A stretch of DNA of 64,000 bases from Anaerotignum lactatifermentans (lineage in GTDB: Bacteria; Bacillota; Clostridia; Lachnospirales; Anaerotignaceae): contig NZ_JACSNY010000004.1 in NCBI RefSeq assembly GCF_016902535.1, positions 1 through 64,000 of the forward strand, given 5' to 3'. A program made the position numbers and the translations under genes. The notes beneath the pieces are model-generated. The model was given only the letters and a program-made list of their open reading frames with translations, was not told the origin of the DNA and made no database searches. Shown here piece by piece: positions 1 through 7,591 of this stretch (its first letter is position 1; every line of letters starts with the position of its first letter).

Positions 1-149
1 CCGTAATCGACGCTATGATTAACATGGCAAACGCAATGCTGGACAGAGACTTCTATGCGGATGGTCTGACACTGGACGATCTGGGCATTGGCCATATGAC
101 AAAAGAAGAGCTGCTGGACTACCTGAACAATGGTGTGTATAAGGCATAA
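1..149 (+). CDS. C-terminal fragment, opine (octopine/nopaline) dehydrogenase-like protein
   Basis: Only the last 48 codons are inside the window; the reading frame ends at TAA 147-149. The visible residues are helical and end in a pattern with GLTLDDLGI followed by MTKEELLDYL. This resembles the end of the alpha-helical domain of NAD(P)-dependent octopine/nopaline dehydrogenase family proteins, where a GRTLEKLGL-type motif precedes a short final helix. Members of the family join an amino acid to a 2-oxo acid by reductive condensation, or run the reverse reaction. The N-terminal Rossmann domain lies outside the window, so the call rests on a short stretch and the substrate cannot be judged. 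Confidence 0.5.
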   Translation, partial: VIDAMINMANAMLDRDFYADGLTLDDLGIGHMTKEELLDYLNNGVYKA

Positions 150-212
150 GCGGCGCCGAACGGATCTTCACATACTTTAGACAATCAGAAAGACATTCAA
201 AATAACCTCCAG

Positions 213-247
213 AATATCCGCCTCTATCTTGGGGCGGATATTTTTTT
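213..247 (+). terminator. Rho-independent terminator
   Basis: A 10-bp perfect stem (AATATCCGCC / GGCGGATATT) with a 10-nt loop runs into seven T. It ends the opine-dehydrogenase-like gene. Confidence 0.9.
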
Positions 248-259
248 GCGGCTTTCTTC

Positions 260-289
260 TTGACAAGGAGCGAAGGCGCTTTATATAAT
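260..289 (+). promoter_or_regulatory. Sigma-A promoter for the DUF554 gene
   Basis: A perfect TTGACA (260-265), an 18-nt spacer and TATAAT (284-289). It lies about 195 nt upstream of the next start codon. The long leader (about 290-484) shows no recognised riboswitch fold. Confidence 0.65.
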
Positions 290-484
290 ACATGCAGTAA
301 AAAACAATTCTGATTTCAGATCGATTCTTTTTCCGCAGCATTTTCTCATATTCTTTCCCGGAAAGAAAACTTCCCATTTTTTGACTGTAAAAGCAAAGAA
401 AGTTCAGAACTCAGGCCAATGGTAAGGGTCTGTATTTCTGTGCGCTGATATTAGAAAAACCATAGAAGAAAAGGAGTTTTTGTC

Positions 485-1210
485 ATGCCGATTGGAGTAT
501 TGGTCAATGGAGGCTCCGTCGTATTGGGCGGCATCCTCGGCTGTGTTTTAGGAAAAAAACTGAATCAGGAATTTCAGGAAAAATTGCAGATGGTTTTTGC
601 TGTCTGTTCTATGGCGATGGGGATTACCACCATTGTATTGATGCAGAATATGCCGGCTGTGGTGCTTGCTATGATTCTGGGGACGGTTCTGGGTCATTTC
701 TGCCGTCTGGATCACGGGATTCATAAGGCGGCAGGCGGGATGCAAAAGGCGGTATTTGGCATCGTAGGCTCCGGCAGAAAGTCCTCGCCGGAGGAAATGG
801 ACATCCTTTTGACGGTGATTGTGCTTTTTTGCGCATCCGGAACGGGGATCTACGGTTCCATTATTTCCGGTATGACTGGGGATCATAGCATCCTGATGGC
901 AAAATCAGTGCTGGATCTTTTTACGGCGGCGATCTTTGCGTGCAGTCTGGGACTGGCGGTTTCTTTGATTGCTGTTCCCCAAATGGTGCTGTTTCTGCTG
1001 CTGTTTTTCTGTGCCGGAATCATTTATCCTCTTTGCTCACCGGAAATGATCGCGGATTTCAAGGCTTGCGGCGGCTGTATTATGCTGGCGACAGGCTTCC
1101 GTATGGTACGGCTGAAAATGTTCCCTGTGGCGGATATGATCCCCGCAATGATTCTGGTAATGCCTGTCAGCTGGATCTGGATGACCTATATTTTGCCATT
1201 AGTCAGTTGA
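485..1210 (+). CDS. DUF554 (YqgA-type) membrane protein
   Basis: The 241-residue protein starts MPIGVLVNGGSVVLGGILG, the signature N-terminus of the DUF554/YqgA family of multi-pass inner-membrane proteins with no established function. Glycine-rich hydrophobic stretches make up most of the sequence. A typical interior feature is the GxGxYGSI-like segment near residue 120. The ATG at 485 follows an AAAAGGAG ribosome site. It is monocistronic, with its own promoter and a double terminator. Length and pattern match the family; the transport or other role is unknown. Confidence 0.85.
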   Translation: MPIGVLVNGGSVVLGGILGCVLGKKLNQEFQEKLQMVFAVCSMAMGITTIVLMQNMPAVVLAMILGTVLGHFCRLDHGIHKAAGGMQKAVFGIVGSGRKSSPEEMDILLTVIVLFCASGTGIYGSIISGMTGDHSILMAKSVLDLFTAAIFACSLGLAVSLIAVPQMVLFLLLFFCAGIIYPLCSPEMIADFKACGGCIMLATGFRMVRLKMFPVADMIPAMILVMPVSWIWMTYILPLVS

Positions 1211-1245
1211 CTGAAAGGATATTCAAAATCATATTAAAATTTTGT

Positions 1246-1296
1246 AAAAAAATACATCTGAAAAAGGAGGGGTTCCTTTTCCGGATGTATTTTTTA
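1246..1296 (+). terminator. Rho-independent terminator
   Basis: The stem AAATACATC / GATGTATTT has an inner GAAAAAGG/CCTTTTCC pairing and ends in a T-run. It ends the DUF554 gene. Confidence 0.85.
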
Positions 1297-1307
1297 TACA
1301 TAAAAAC

Positions 1308-1339
1308 AGAGTCGCTCTATTTTCGGGCGGCTCTTTTTT
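1308..1339 (+). terminator. Second, weaker terminator
   Basis: AGAGTCGCTC pairs with GGGCGGCTCT using two G-U pairs, followed by six T. It is a back-up terminator directly after the first one. The rest of the gap to the next gene (1340-1667) holds an imperfect TTTGCC/GGCAAA dyad at 1388-1418 and the promoter listed next. Confidence 0.6.
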
Positions 1340-1452
1340 CATAGAGAGACTTAATATTTTTTTATATATCCATGGCACTTTTCTATGTTTGCCTTTGGGA
1401 AAAGATAGAAAGGGCAAAGTAGGGGGGAATTATAAGATTTTTCTGATGGAAG

Positions 1453-1518
1453 ATAAAAAAAATCTATTGTCAGTGCGGATTTTAATAATTGGTTTTTTTT
1501 AAATGCCTAAGCTATAAT
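1453..1518 (+). promoter_or_regulatory. Promoter and LysR-type box upstream of first reductase operon
   Basis: TTGGTT (1489-1494), an 18-nt spacer and TATAAT (1513-1518) form a sigma-A promoter. TCTATT at 1463-1468, preceded by AAGAT eight bases earlier, lies exactly 50 nt upstream of the -10. The same AAGAT-N8-TCTATT pattern occurs in the LysR/mutase intergenic region (10845-10862), and a TCTATC lies 50 nt before the -10 of the second reductase. This is the usual place for a LysR-type recognition site. Confidence 0.55.
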
Positions 1519-1667
1519 CAATTCAGTCAAAAAATGTTGAAAAATGAAAAAGAATATGTGGATTTTGTACACGGTATAAAGCGTATCGGGGCAGAAACGC
1601 AGTTCAAAATTTTTTTGAGTCAAGAATGTCAAGTATCAAAAAATATAAGAAAAGGAGAGAAAGAGTT

Positions 1668-3638
1668 ATGAAATTCGAAAACATGTTTTCCCCCATTCAG
1701 ATCGGTCCTATGACTGTAAAGAACCGTTTTGTGGTACCTCCTATGGGCAATAACTTTGCCAACACAGACGGCACATGGAGCGATCAGTCCGTTGCATACT
1801 ATGCAGAACGCGCGAAAGGCCAGTTTGGTCTGATTACCATTGAGGCGACTGTTGTGCATGAAGGCGCAAAGGGCGGCCCCAGAAAACCCTGTCTGTACAA
1901 TGACAACAGCATCGAAAGCCTGAGAAAAATCTGTGACGCAGTTCACGCGGAAGGCGCAAAGGTATCCATCCAGCTGCAGAACGCTGGTCCAGAAGGCAAC
2001 GCGAAAAACGCAGGCGCTCCCATCACAGCAGCTTCTCCCATTCAGGCAGCAGAAGCAAAGGATATCCCTGTGGAAGTTCCCACAGAAAAAGTATATGAAC
2101 TGGTAAAAGGCTATGGCGCAGCAGCAGAACGCGCTATGAAAGCCGGTGTAGACGCTGTGGAAATCCACATGGCACACGGTTATCTGGTAAACACATTCAT
2201 GTCTCCCAGATCCAACAAACGTATCGATGAATTCGGCGGTAGCTTTGAAAACAGAATGAGATTCTCCCGTCTGATTATCGAAGAAGTAAAAGCAAAAACA
2301 GAAGGCAAGGTTGCTGTTCTGGTTCGTATTAACAGCACAGAAGATATGTTCGGCGGTCTGGATAACCACGACATGTGCGCAGTAGCTTCTTATCTGGAAA
2401 GCTGCGGTATCGACGGTCTGCACGTTTCCAGAGCGGTACATCTGAAAGATGAATACATGTGGGCTCCTACCGGTATCCACGGCGGTTTCTCCGCAGAACT
2501 GGTAGAAAACATCAAAAAATGCGTATCCGTTCCCGTAATTACCGTAGGTCGTTACACAGAGCCGCAGTTCGCAGAACTGATGGTAAAACTGGGCAGAGCT
2601 GATCTGGTTGCTTTTGGCCGTCAGTCTCTGGCAGATCCTCATATGCCTCTGAAGGCAATGGAAGACAGACTGGAAGATATGACACCTTGTATCGCTTGTC
2701 TGCAGGGCTGCGTAGCAAACATGCATGCGGGCAAACCTATCGTATGCTTGACAAATCCTCGTCTGAGCCACGAATCCGAACCCATCCAGCCTGCGGAAAA
2801 AGTGAAAAAAGTATATGTAATCGGCGGCGGTGTTTCCGGTATGTACGCTGCATATCTGGCAAAGAAGAGAGGACACGAAGTTACATTGTTTGAAGCCACA
2901 GACAAACTGGGCGGCAATATGAGACTGGCTGCATTCCCTCCCGGAAAAGGCGACATCACAAACATGATCCGCAGCTACATTGTAAAATGCGAGAAAGCTG
3001 GCGTGGACATTCGTCTGAACACAACAGTGACCGTAGAAATGCTGAAGGAAGATAAACCCGACGCAGTGATCCTGGCAACTGGTTCCGAAACACTGGTACT
3101 GCCTTTCATCAAAGGCATTTACAGCCCTGAGATCGTACACGGCATTGATTGCCTGGAAGGCAAACGTCCCGTTGGACATAAGGTACTGGTTGTCGGCGGC
3201 GGCATGGTCGGCGCGGAAACAGCAGAATTCCTGGCAGAACAGGGCCACGAAGTAGCTGTAATTGAAATGAGAGACGCCATCGGTCCTGATGTAATCCATG
3301 AACATCGTGTATTCCTGATGGAAGCTTTCGAAAAATATCATATCCAGCAGATCACAAGCGCAGCTGTTCAGGAAATCCTGCCTGACGGCGTTAAGTACAA
3401 AAACGCTGCTGATTCTTCCGACCAGACCATTTATGAAGCAAGAGGCTTCGACACAGTTGTTCTTTCCATGGGCTTCGTTTCCCGTTACACACACCGGGAA
3501 GGCCAGGAAGTGGTTTATGACTTCGCGGAAGAACTGCGCAAGATCGTGCCTGAAGTTCATGTAGTCGGCGACGCAATCAGAGCAAGACGTGCGCTGGACG
3601 CTACAAAAGAAGCATACGAAGCTGCCTGCAAATTGTAA
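1668..3638 (+). CDS. Old-yellow-enzyme family oxidoreductase with 4Fe-4S and FAD/NAD domains
   Basis: At 656 residues this belongs to the 2,4-dienoyl-CoA reductase / 2-enoate reductase class of NADH:flavin oxidoreductases, which reduce activated C=C bonds. Residues 1-335 form an FMN TIM barrel with the HMAHGYLVNTFMSP...GGSFENR signature. C341, C344, C348 and C360 (CX2CX3CX11C) would hold a 4Fe-4S cluster. An FAD Rossmann motif (VIGGGVSGMYAA) and an NAD(P) motif (VVGGGMVGAETAEF) follow. ATG 1668 is chosen for its GGAGAGAAAGAGTT ribosome site; a frame-open ATG at 1626 has none. It is the first gene of a run with a YdiB-type dehydrogenase and two transporters, so a hydroaromatic ring (shikimate/quinate derivative) is the likely substrate. 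That is inference: no CoA-binding evidence is visible. Codon use is strongly biased, suggesting high expression. Confidence 0.85.
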   Translation: MKFENMFSPIQIGPMTVKNRFVVPPMGNNFANTDGTWSDQSVAYYAERAKGQFGLITIEATVVHEGAKGGPRKPCLYNDNSIESLRKICDAVHAEGAKVSIQLQNAGPEGNAKNAGAPITAASPIQAAEAKDIPVEVPTEKVYELVKGYGAAAERAMKAGVDAVEIHMAHGYLVNTFMSPRSNKRIDEFGGSFENRMRFSRLIIEEVKAKTEGKVAVLVRINSTEDMFGGLDNHDMCAVASYLESCGIDGLHVSRAVHLKDEYMWAPTGIHGGFSAELVENIKKCVSVPVITVGRYTEPQFAELMVKLGRADLVAFGRQSLADPHMPLKAMEDRLEDMTPCIACLQGCVANMHAGKPIVCLTNPRLSHESEPIQPAEKVKKVYVIGGGVSGMYAAYLAKKRGHEVTLFEATDKLGGNMRLAAFPPGKGDITNMIRSYIVKCEKAGVDIRLNTTVTVEMLKEDKPDAVILATGSETLVLPFIKGIYSPEIVHGIDCLEGKRPVGHKVLVVGGGMVGAETAEFLAEQGHEVAVIEMRDAIGPDVIHEHRVFLMEAFEKYHIQQITSAAVQEILPDGVKYKNAADSSDQTIYEARGFDTVVLSMGFVSRYTHREGQEVVYDFAEELRKIVPEVHVVGDAIRARRALDATKEAYEAACKL

Positions 3639-3666
3639 TTAAAATTCGATTTGGAGGAGCAAAAAG

Positions 3667-4509
3667 ATGGAAAAAAGGATTAGTGGTCATACGGGACTGT
3701 ATGGTCTGTTTGGTTCCCCGGTGGGACATTCCGGTTCTCCGGCCATGTATAACAAAGCCTTTGCCTACTACGGTTTGGACTTTGCCTATCTGGCCTTCGA
3801 TGTAAAGGAAGAAGATATGCCCAAAGCCTTTGAAGCCATCCGGACGCTGCACATGCAGGGCGGGAATTTTACCATGCCCTGCAAGGTGGCGGCGGCCAGA
3901 CTGGCGGACCACCTGACGCCGGCGGCGCAGATGGTAGGCGCGTGCAATGCCTTTGTCAATGAGGACGGCGTGATTACAGGACATGTGACCGACGGGATTG
4001 GTTTTGTGAAAAATCTGGAAAACCATGGCGTATCTGTCAGGGGGAAAAACGCCGTGATTTTCGGAGCGGGGGGTGCTGCCACCTCCATTCAGGTACAGCT
4101 TGCACTGGAGGGAGCAGGTCAGATTCACATTTTTAATCCCAAAGATAGATTTTATACCCGAGCGGAAGAACTGAAGGAGAAGCTCTCCGACGCCTGCCCC
4201 GACTGTCTGGTGACGGTAGGGGATGTGAAAGATCAGAAAGCAGTGGCACAGGCCATCGCTGACTGTGATATTGTAATCAACGGCACCATCATGGGCATGA
4301 AGCCACACGAGAACGTTTCGTTGGTAGACCCGGCCTGGTATCGAAAGGATTTGGTGGTTGCTGACACGGTGTATAATCCGGAAAAAACAAAAATGATCTT
4401 GGAAGCGAAAAAAGCCGGCTGTAAAGTTGTCGGCGGCGCAGGCATGCTGCTTCAGCAGGGAGCTGTCAACTTCAAGCTCTTTACGGGAAAAGAAATGCCT
4501 TTAGACTGA
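3667..4509 (+). CDS. YdiB-type quinate/shikimate dehydrogenase, divergent active site
   Basis: The 280-residue protein starts 28 nt after the reductase. It has the shikimate dehydrogenase fold: the substrate region GHSGSPAMYN, the catalytic-lysine motif NFTMPCK (usual NVTxPyK), GACNAF, and a GAGGAAT nucleotide-binding loop. The C-terminal block MGMKPHENVSLVDP and YNPEKTK...GMLLQQGA matches E. coli YdiB, which uses quinate or shikimate with NAD or NADP. The usual NTDG motif reads VTDG here: the Asn is lost but Thr-Asp is kept. Compared with the second copy at 12986 it is the more altered one, which may mean another cyclohexane substrate. The gene is in line with the MFS carrier (26 nt gap). 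Confidence 0.85.
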   Translation: MEKRISGHTGLYGLFGSPVGHSGSPAMYNKAFAYYGLDFAYLAFDVKEEDMPKAFEAIRTLHMQGGNFTMPCKVAAARLADHLTPAAQMVGACNAFVNEDGVITGHVTDGIGFVKNLENHGVSVRGKNAVIFGAGGAATSIQVQLALEGAGQIHIFNPKDRFYTRAEELKEKLSDACPDCLVTVGDVKDQKAVAQAIADCDIVINGTIMGMKPHENVSLVDPAWYRKDLVVADTVYNPEKTKMILEAKKAGCKVVGGAGMLLQQGAVNFKLFTGKEMPLD

Positions 4510-4535
4510 AAACAGGATCAGTGGGGAGGATAAAA

Positions 4536-5834
4536 ATGAAAGCAAAAAATTATTTTATGTCTATCATCTGTGTATACATGTGCTATCTGACACATGGTAT
4601 CCAGGCGATTATTCTGAATCAGAATAATGTTAATTTTGCAACACAGTGGGGATTTGATATGTCCAATCCCGACACGGCAGCTTATACAGCAGGTCTGGCA
4701 GCGGTAAGTACCGCAGTAGCCTGGACAGGCTTTGGTAAATTCGTCAGCGTATGGATCGGCGGCGAGATTTCTGACCGTGTGGGACGTAAGAAACTGATGA
4801 TTGGCGGCGCACTGCTGTATATCCTGTGCTTTGCCGGTTTCCTGATGACAAAAAGCGCGCTGGTAGCGTCTATCTGCGGTTTTCTGTCCGGTATCGCAAC
4901 ATCCGGTTTCTGGGATGCAGCTGGTTATCCCGCAGTACAGGAAGCTTATCCCAAGGCTCCCGGCTCTGCTTTGATCGGTATCAAATTCTTCGTATCTTTG
5001 TCCGGTATGATCTATCCTCTGTTCGTTGTACAGATGGCAGCATCCGGCAACTGGAAAATGAACATCATTCTGCCTTTGGTAATGTCCGCAATTTGTGTAG
5101 TTCTGGCAGTGATCGCACCCTTTGCTTATGATGATAAAAAGAAAGAAGCAACAGCGGAAGATCATGGCGATCACAAGAAAAATGCGATGCAGGCAGAGAT
5201 TGATGCAGCAAAAGCAGCAATGCTTGTAAAACCTAGTAAATTTGTGGTATTCTTAGTTATGTTCTATGCGTTCCTGTGCATGTCCATCATGTACGGCGCA
5301 CAGCAGTATACAAAAGCATTTGGTCTGGCAGTTTGCGGCCTGACAGAAATGCAGGCGGCAGGTATGACCTCCGTTTACACCATTGGTTCTCTTTGCGCTG
5401 TTGTATTCTGGGCGTTTATGATGGCAAAGCTGAAGTGGAACCCTCTGAAAGTTGTTTTGATCGACTCTATCTTTACAGCAGTCGCTTTGCTGGGTGTACT
5501 GTTCATTCAGCAGGTTGTAATCATCTACATCGCTATTGCAATGCTGGGCTTCTTCGCCGCAGGCGGTGCTCTGCAGACAGGCCTGGCAGTAGTACAGCTC
5601 TTTAACCCCGGCCCGAAAGGCAGAAATACTGGTATCTACTACACCTTCATGGGTGCGGCAAGCTATCTGATTCCTGTGGTTGCGGCACAGCTGACAAAGA
5701 TCTCCGGCGAGGAGAACGCCATCTATACTCTGATGATTATGCTGTTGGTATTTGCGATCCTGGCGATCCTGAGTTCTCTGTATCTGGCAAAACAGCATAC
5801 AAAGATCTTTGGCAAGAGTGCTCTTGCAAAATAA
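4536..5834 (+). CDS. MFS transporter, YdiN-like (candidate quinate/shikimate carrier)
   Basis: The 432-residue multi-pass protein has a major facilitator pattern: the N-terminal CVYMCYLTHGIQAIILNQN, the GGEISDRVGRKK loop between helices 2 and 3, and a GYPAVQEAYPKAPGSA segment close to that of E. coli YdiN. In E. coli ydiN lies beside ydiB and aroD. A charged cytoplasmic loop (DDKKKEATAEDHGDHKK, about residue 200) splits the two six-helix bundles. ATG 4536 is preceded by GGGGAGGA at 4523-4530, which is why it is preferred over the in-frame GTG at 4521. Neighbouring dehydrogenases suggest that it imports quinate, shikimate or a related acid. The substrate is inferred. Confidence 0.8.
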   Translation: MKAKNYFMSIICVYMCYLTHGIQAIILNQNNVNFATQWGFDMSNPDTAAYTAGLAAVSTAVAWTGFGKFVSVWIGGEISDRVGRKKLMIGGALLYILCFAGFLMTKSALVASICGFLSGIATSGFWDAAGYPAVQEAYPKAPGSALIGIKFFVSLSGMIYPLFVVQMAASGNWKMNIILPLVMSAICVVLAVIAPFAYDDKKKEATAEDHGDHKKNAMQAEIDAAKAAMLVKPSKFVVFLVMFYAFLCMSIMYGAQQYTKAFGLAVCGLTEMQAAGMTSVYTIGSLCAVVFWAFMMAKLKWNPLKVVLIDSIFTAVALLGVLFIQQVVIIYIAIAMLGFFAAGGALQTGLAVVQLFNPGPKGRNTGIYYTFMGAASYLIPVVAAQLTKISGEENAIYTLMIMLLVFAILAILSSLYLAKQHTKIFGKSALAK

Positions 5835-5846
5835 TTGTAAAAAAAC

Positions 5847-5890
5847 ATGTGCAAAAAGAAGCTTTGCTGCGGCAAAGTTTCTTTGCACAT
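5847..5890 (+). other. Long inverted repeat between two transporter genes
   Basis: ATGTGCAAAAAGAAGCTTTGC pairs with GCAAAGTTTCTTTGCACAT across a loop of about 4 nt; two unpaired bases interrupt the stem. No T-run follows, so it is not a classical terminator. It could be an mRNA-stabilising or processing hairpin that sets different expression of the MFS gene and the permease downstream. Confidence 0.6.
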
Positions 5891-5926
5891 CCTGATTTTA
5901 TCATTCGATGAGGAGGTTTCACGGTC

Positions 5927-7363
5927 TTGAGTGCCAAAATTTTAACAGACAAAAAAGAACTGCCCTACATCCCCCTTGGACCGTTCCAATGGCGAATTCC
6001 TGGCATACATTATCACTTAGAGAAAGTTGAGTTTTTTCAGGGGTTGATTTTGGGCGCTACCGCATTAAGCTCCATTCCTTATATGACTGATTGTTTGGGC
6101 CTGCCCTATGAGCTGGCCTGGAGCTGCGTAATTCTGGAGGTTTTCCTCTATATGCTGCACGGCTGGCTCGGGGACCCGGTCGTTCCCGGCTGGATTACAC
6201 CGACATTGCCCTTTACACTGGTTTTTCTGGAAGGATTTGAGCAGGGCCCGGAACGAATACAGGCCCTGATCGCCGTACAGATGCTGGTAGCCATTATCTT
6301 TATTTTTATGGGTGTCACAAAACTGGCGGACCGGTTTGTCCGTTTGGTACCGGCTTCGGTAAAAGGCGGTATCCTGCTGGCGGCGCCAATTACCGTTATC
6401 CAGGGGCAGCTGGCGGAAGGCAGTCAGTTTATGATTGCACCTATATCGACACTGGTGGGTACCTTCCTGCTGGCTTTTTTGAGCTTTTCTCCCTTCTGTG
6501 ACAAGAAGAGAGGCTCCATTAAAATCCTGGACATTATGGCAAAGTACGGGAATCTGTTCCCTTATCTTTTGGCTATGCTCATTGGTATTTTAATTAAAGA
6601 GCTGTCTTATCCTGAACTGGAGCTGGGCAGCATTATCCGTATCCCGGATTTTGGTGTTATGTTGGATACGGTCAGCATTTTTGCTGTTGGCGTGCCTTCT
6701 CCCGGACTGTTCCTGAAGGCGCTGCCTTTGGCCCTGATCTGCTACGTATTGGCTTTCGGTGACTTTGTTACTTCTGAGACATTGGTCAAAGAAGCACAGG
6801 AGAGCAGAAACGATGAATACATTGATTTCAACTCCAGCCGTTCTAATTTGATCAGCGGCCTGCGTAACCTGATTTTGTCCATTTTCGCGCCATTCCCGCC
6901 TCTTTCAGGCCCGTTGTGGGTGGGAATGACCGTTTCCGTAGCAATGAGATACCGGGAGGGCGAAAAGGCCATGAAATCCCTGCTGGGCGGCATGAGCTCC
7001 TTCCGTATCGCGACCTTTATCAGCGTTATCCTAGTACCGGTGGTTTCCTTCATGAAACCCATCATGGGGGTTGGCTCCGCCATTACGCTGCTGTTCCAGG
7101 CCTATGTCTGTGCCCGGATTGGTATGGAATACTGCAAATCCAATACGGATAAAAGTATTGCCGGTGTTATGGCTGCCATTCTGGCCTTCAAAGGCTCCGG
7201 ATGGGCACTGCTGGCTGGCTTTGCCATGAACTTCCTGCTTTCCAATACGGATTACCAGAAGAAAAAACTGGGTATGCCTACAACAGATGAACTGGAAGAA
7301 ATCGACCGGAAGCGGGACGCGGAGGTAAAGGAACTGACATTAAAAAAATCAACGGATTTATAA
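5927..7363 (+). CDS. NCS2-like (xanthine/uracil family) permease
   Basis: The 478-residue multi-pass membrane protein begins at TTG 5927 with an ideal GAGGAGG site at 5910-5916; no in-frame ATG lies near the ribosome site. About 12-14 hydrophobic segments are visible, with PASVKGGILLAAPI in the middle and a charged C-terminal tail. It resembles the nucleobase/ascorbate (NCS2) superfamily of proton or sodium symporters only loosely, and the FGDFVTSETLV segment suggests an outlying subfamily. It follows the MFS gene by 92 nt across a hairpin and precedes a strong terminator, so it belongs to the first quinate/shikimate unit. A second carrier for the same pathway, or a product exporter, is inferred. 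Confidence 0.65.
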   Translation: MSAKILTDKKELPYIPLGPFQWRIPGIHYHLEKVEFFQGLILGATALSSIPYMTDCLGLPYELAWSCVILEVFLYMLHGWLGDPVVPGWITPTLPFTLVFLEGFEQGPERIQALIAVQMLVAIIFIFMGVTKLADRFVRLVPASVKGGILLAAPITVIQGQLAEGSQFMIAPISTLVGTFLLAFLSFSPFCDKKRGSIKILDIMAKYGNLFPYLLAMLIGILIKELSYPELELGSIIRIPDFGVMLDTVSIFAVGVPSPGLFLKALPLALICYVLAFGDFVTSETLVKEAQESRNDEYIDFNSSRSNLISGLRNLILSIFAPFPPLSGPLWVGMTVSVAMRYREGEKAMKSLLGGMSSFRIATFISVILVPVVSFMKPIMGVGSAITLLFQAYVCARIGMEYCKSNTDKSIAGVMAAILAFKGSGWALLAGFAMNFLLSNTDYQKKKLGMPTTDELEEIDRKRDAEVKELTLKKSTDL

Positions 7364-7386
7364 GAAAAATAAATCACAATGATGTG

Positions 7387-7423
7387 AAAAAACACAAGAT
7401 CTGAAAGATCTTGTGTTTTTTTT
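7387..7423 (+). terminator. Strong Rho-independent terminator
   Basis: AAAACACAAGATCT / AGATCTTGTGTTTT with a 3-nt loop and eight T. It ends the first quinate/shikimate operon. Confidence 0.95.
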
Positions 7424-7487
7424 AACTAATTCAAAGGAAATGCTGTTTTTTTCAAAATATTGATGGAAAACGCCGGCAGAAATAAAT

Positions 7488-7547
7488 ATTATCTATCAAA
7501 ATAGTCAAAAACATTGATTTGATTTATGTGTTTTCTGTGGCTAAACT
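7488..7547 (+). promoter_or_regulatory. LysR-type box and promoter of second reductase gene
   Basis: TTGATT (7519-7524), a 17-nt spacer and TAAACT (7542-7547) form the likely promoter. Upstream, TCTATCAAAATAG (7492-7504) contains the dyad CTAT-N4-ATAG. It aligns through the following CAAAAACA with the box between the LysR gene and the mutase-kinase gene. TCTATC starts 50 nt before the -10. Confidence 0.55.
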
Positions 7548-7591
7548 ATAAGTAAGAAAAAACGAAACAAAATAGAAACGGAGGATTTGTA

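Noticed and set aside
177-377. Minus-strand 66-codon frame near the left edge
   Set aside because: It runs through the terminator and promoter of the flanking genes, has no ribosome site and very basic low-complexity sequence.
1629-3560. A 643-codon open frame opposite the first reductase; similar long frames oppose the second reductase and the 11804-13858 genes
   Set aside because: It mirrors the codon bias of highly expressed genes. It has no ribosome site, no known domain and cysteine/phenylalanine-rich composition.
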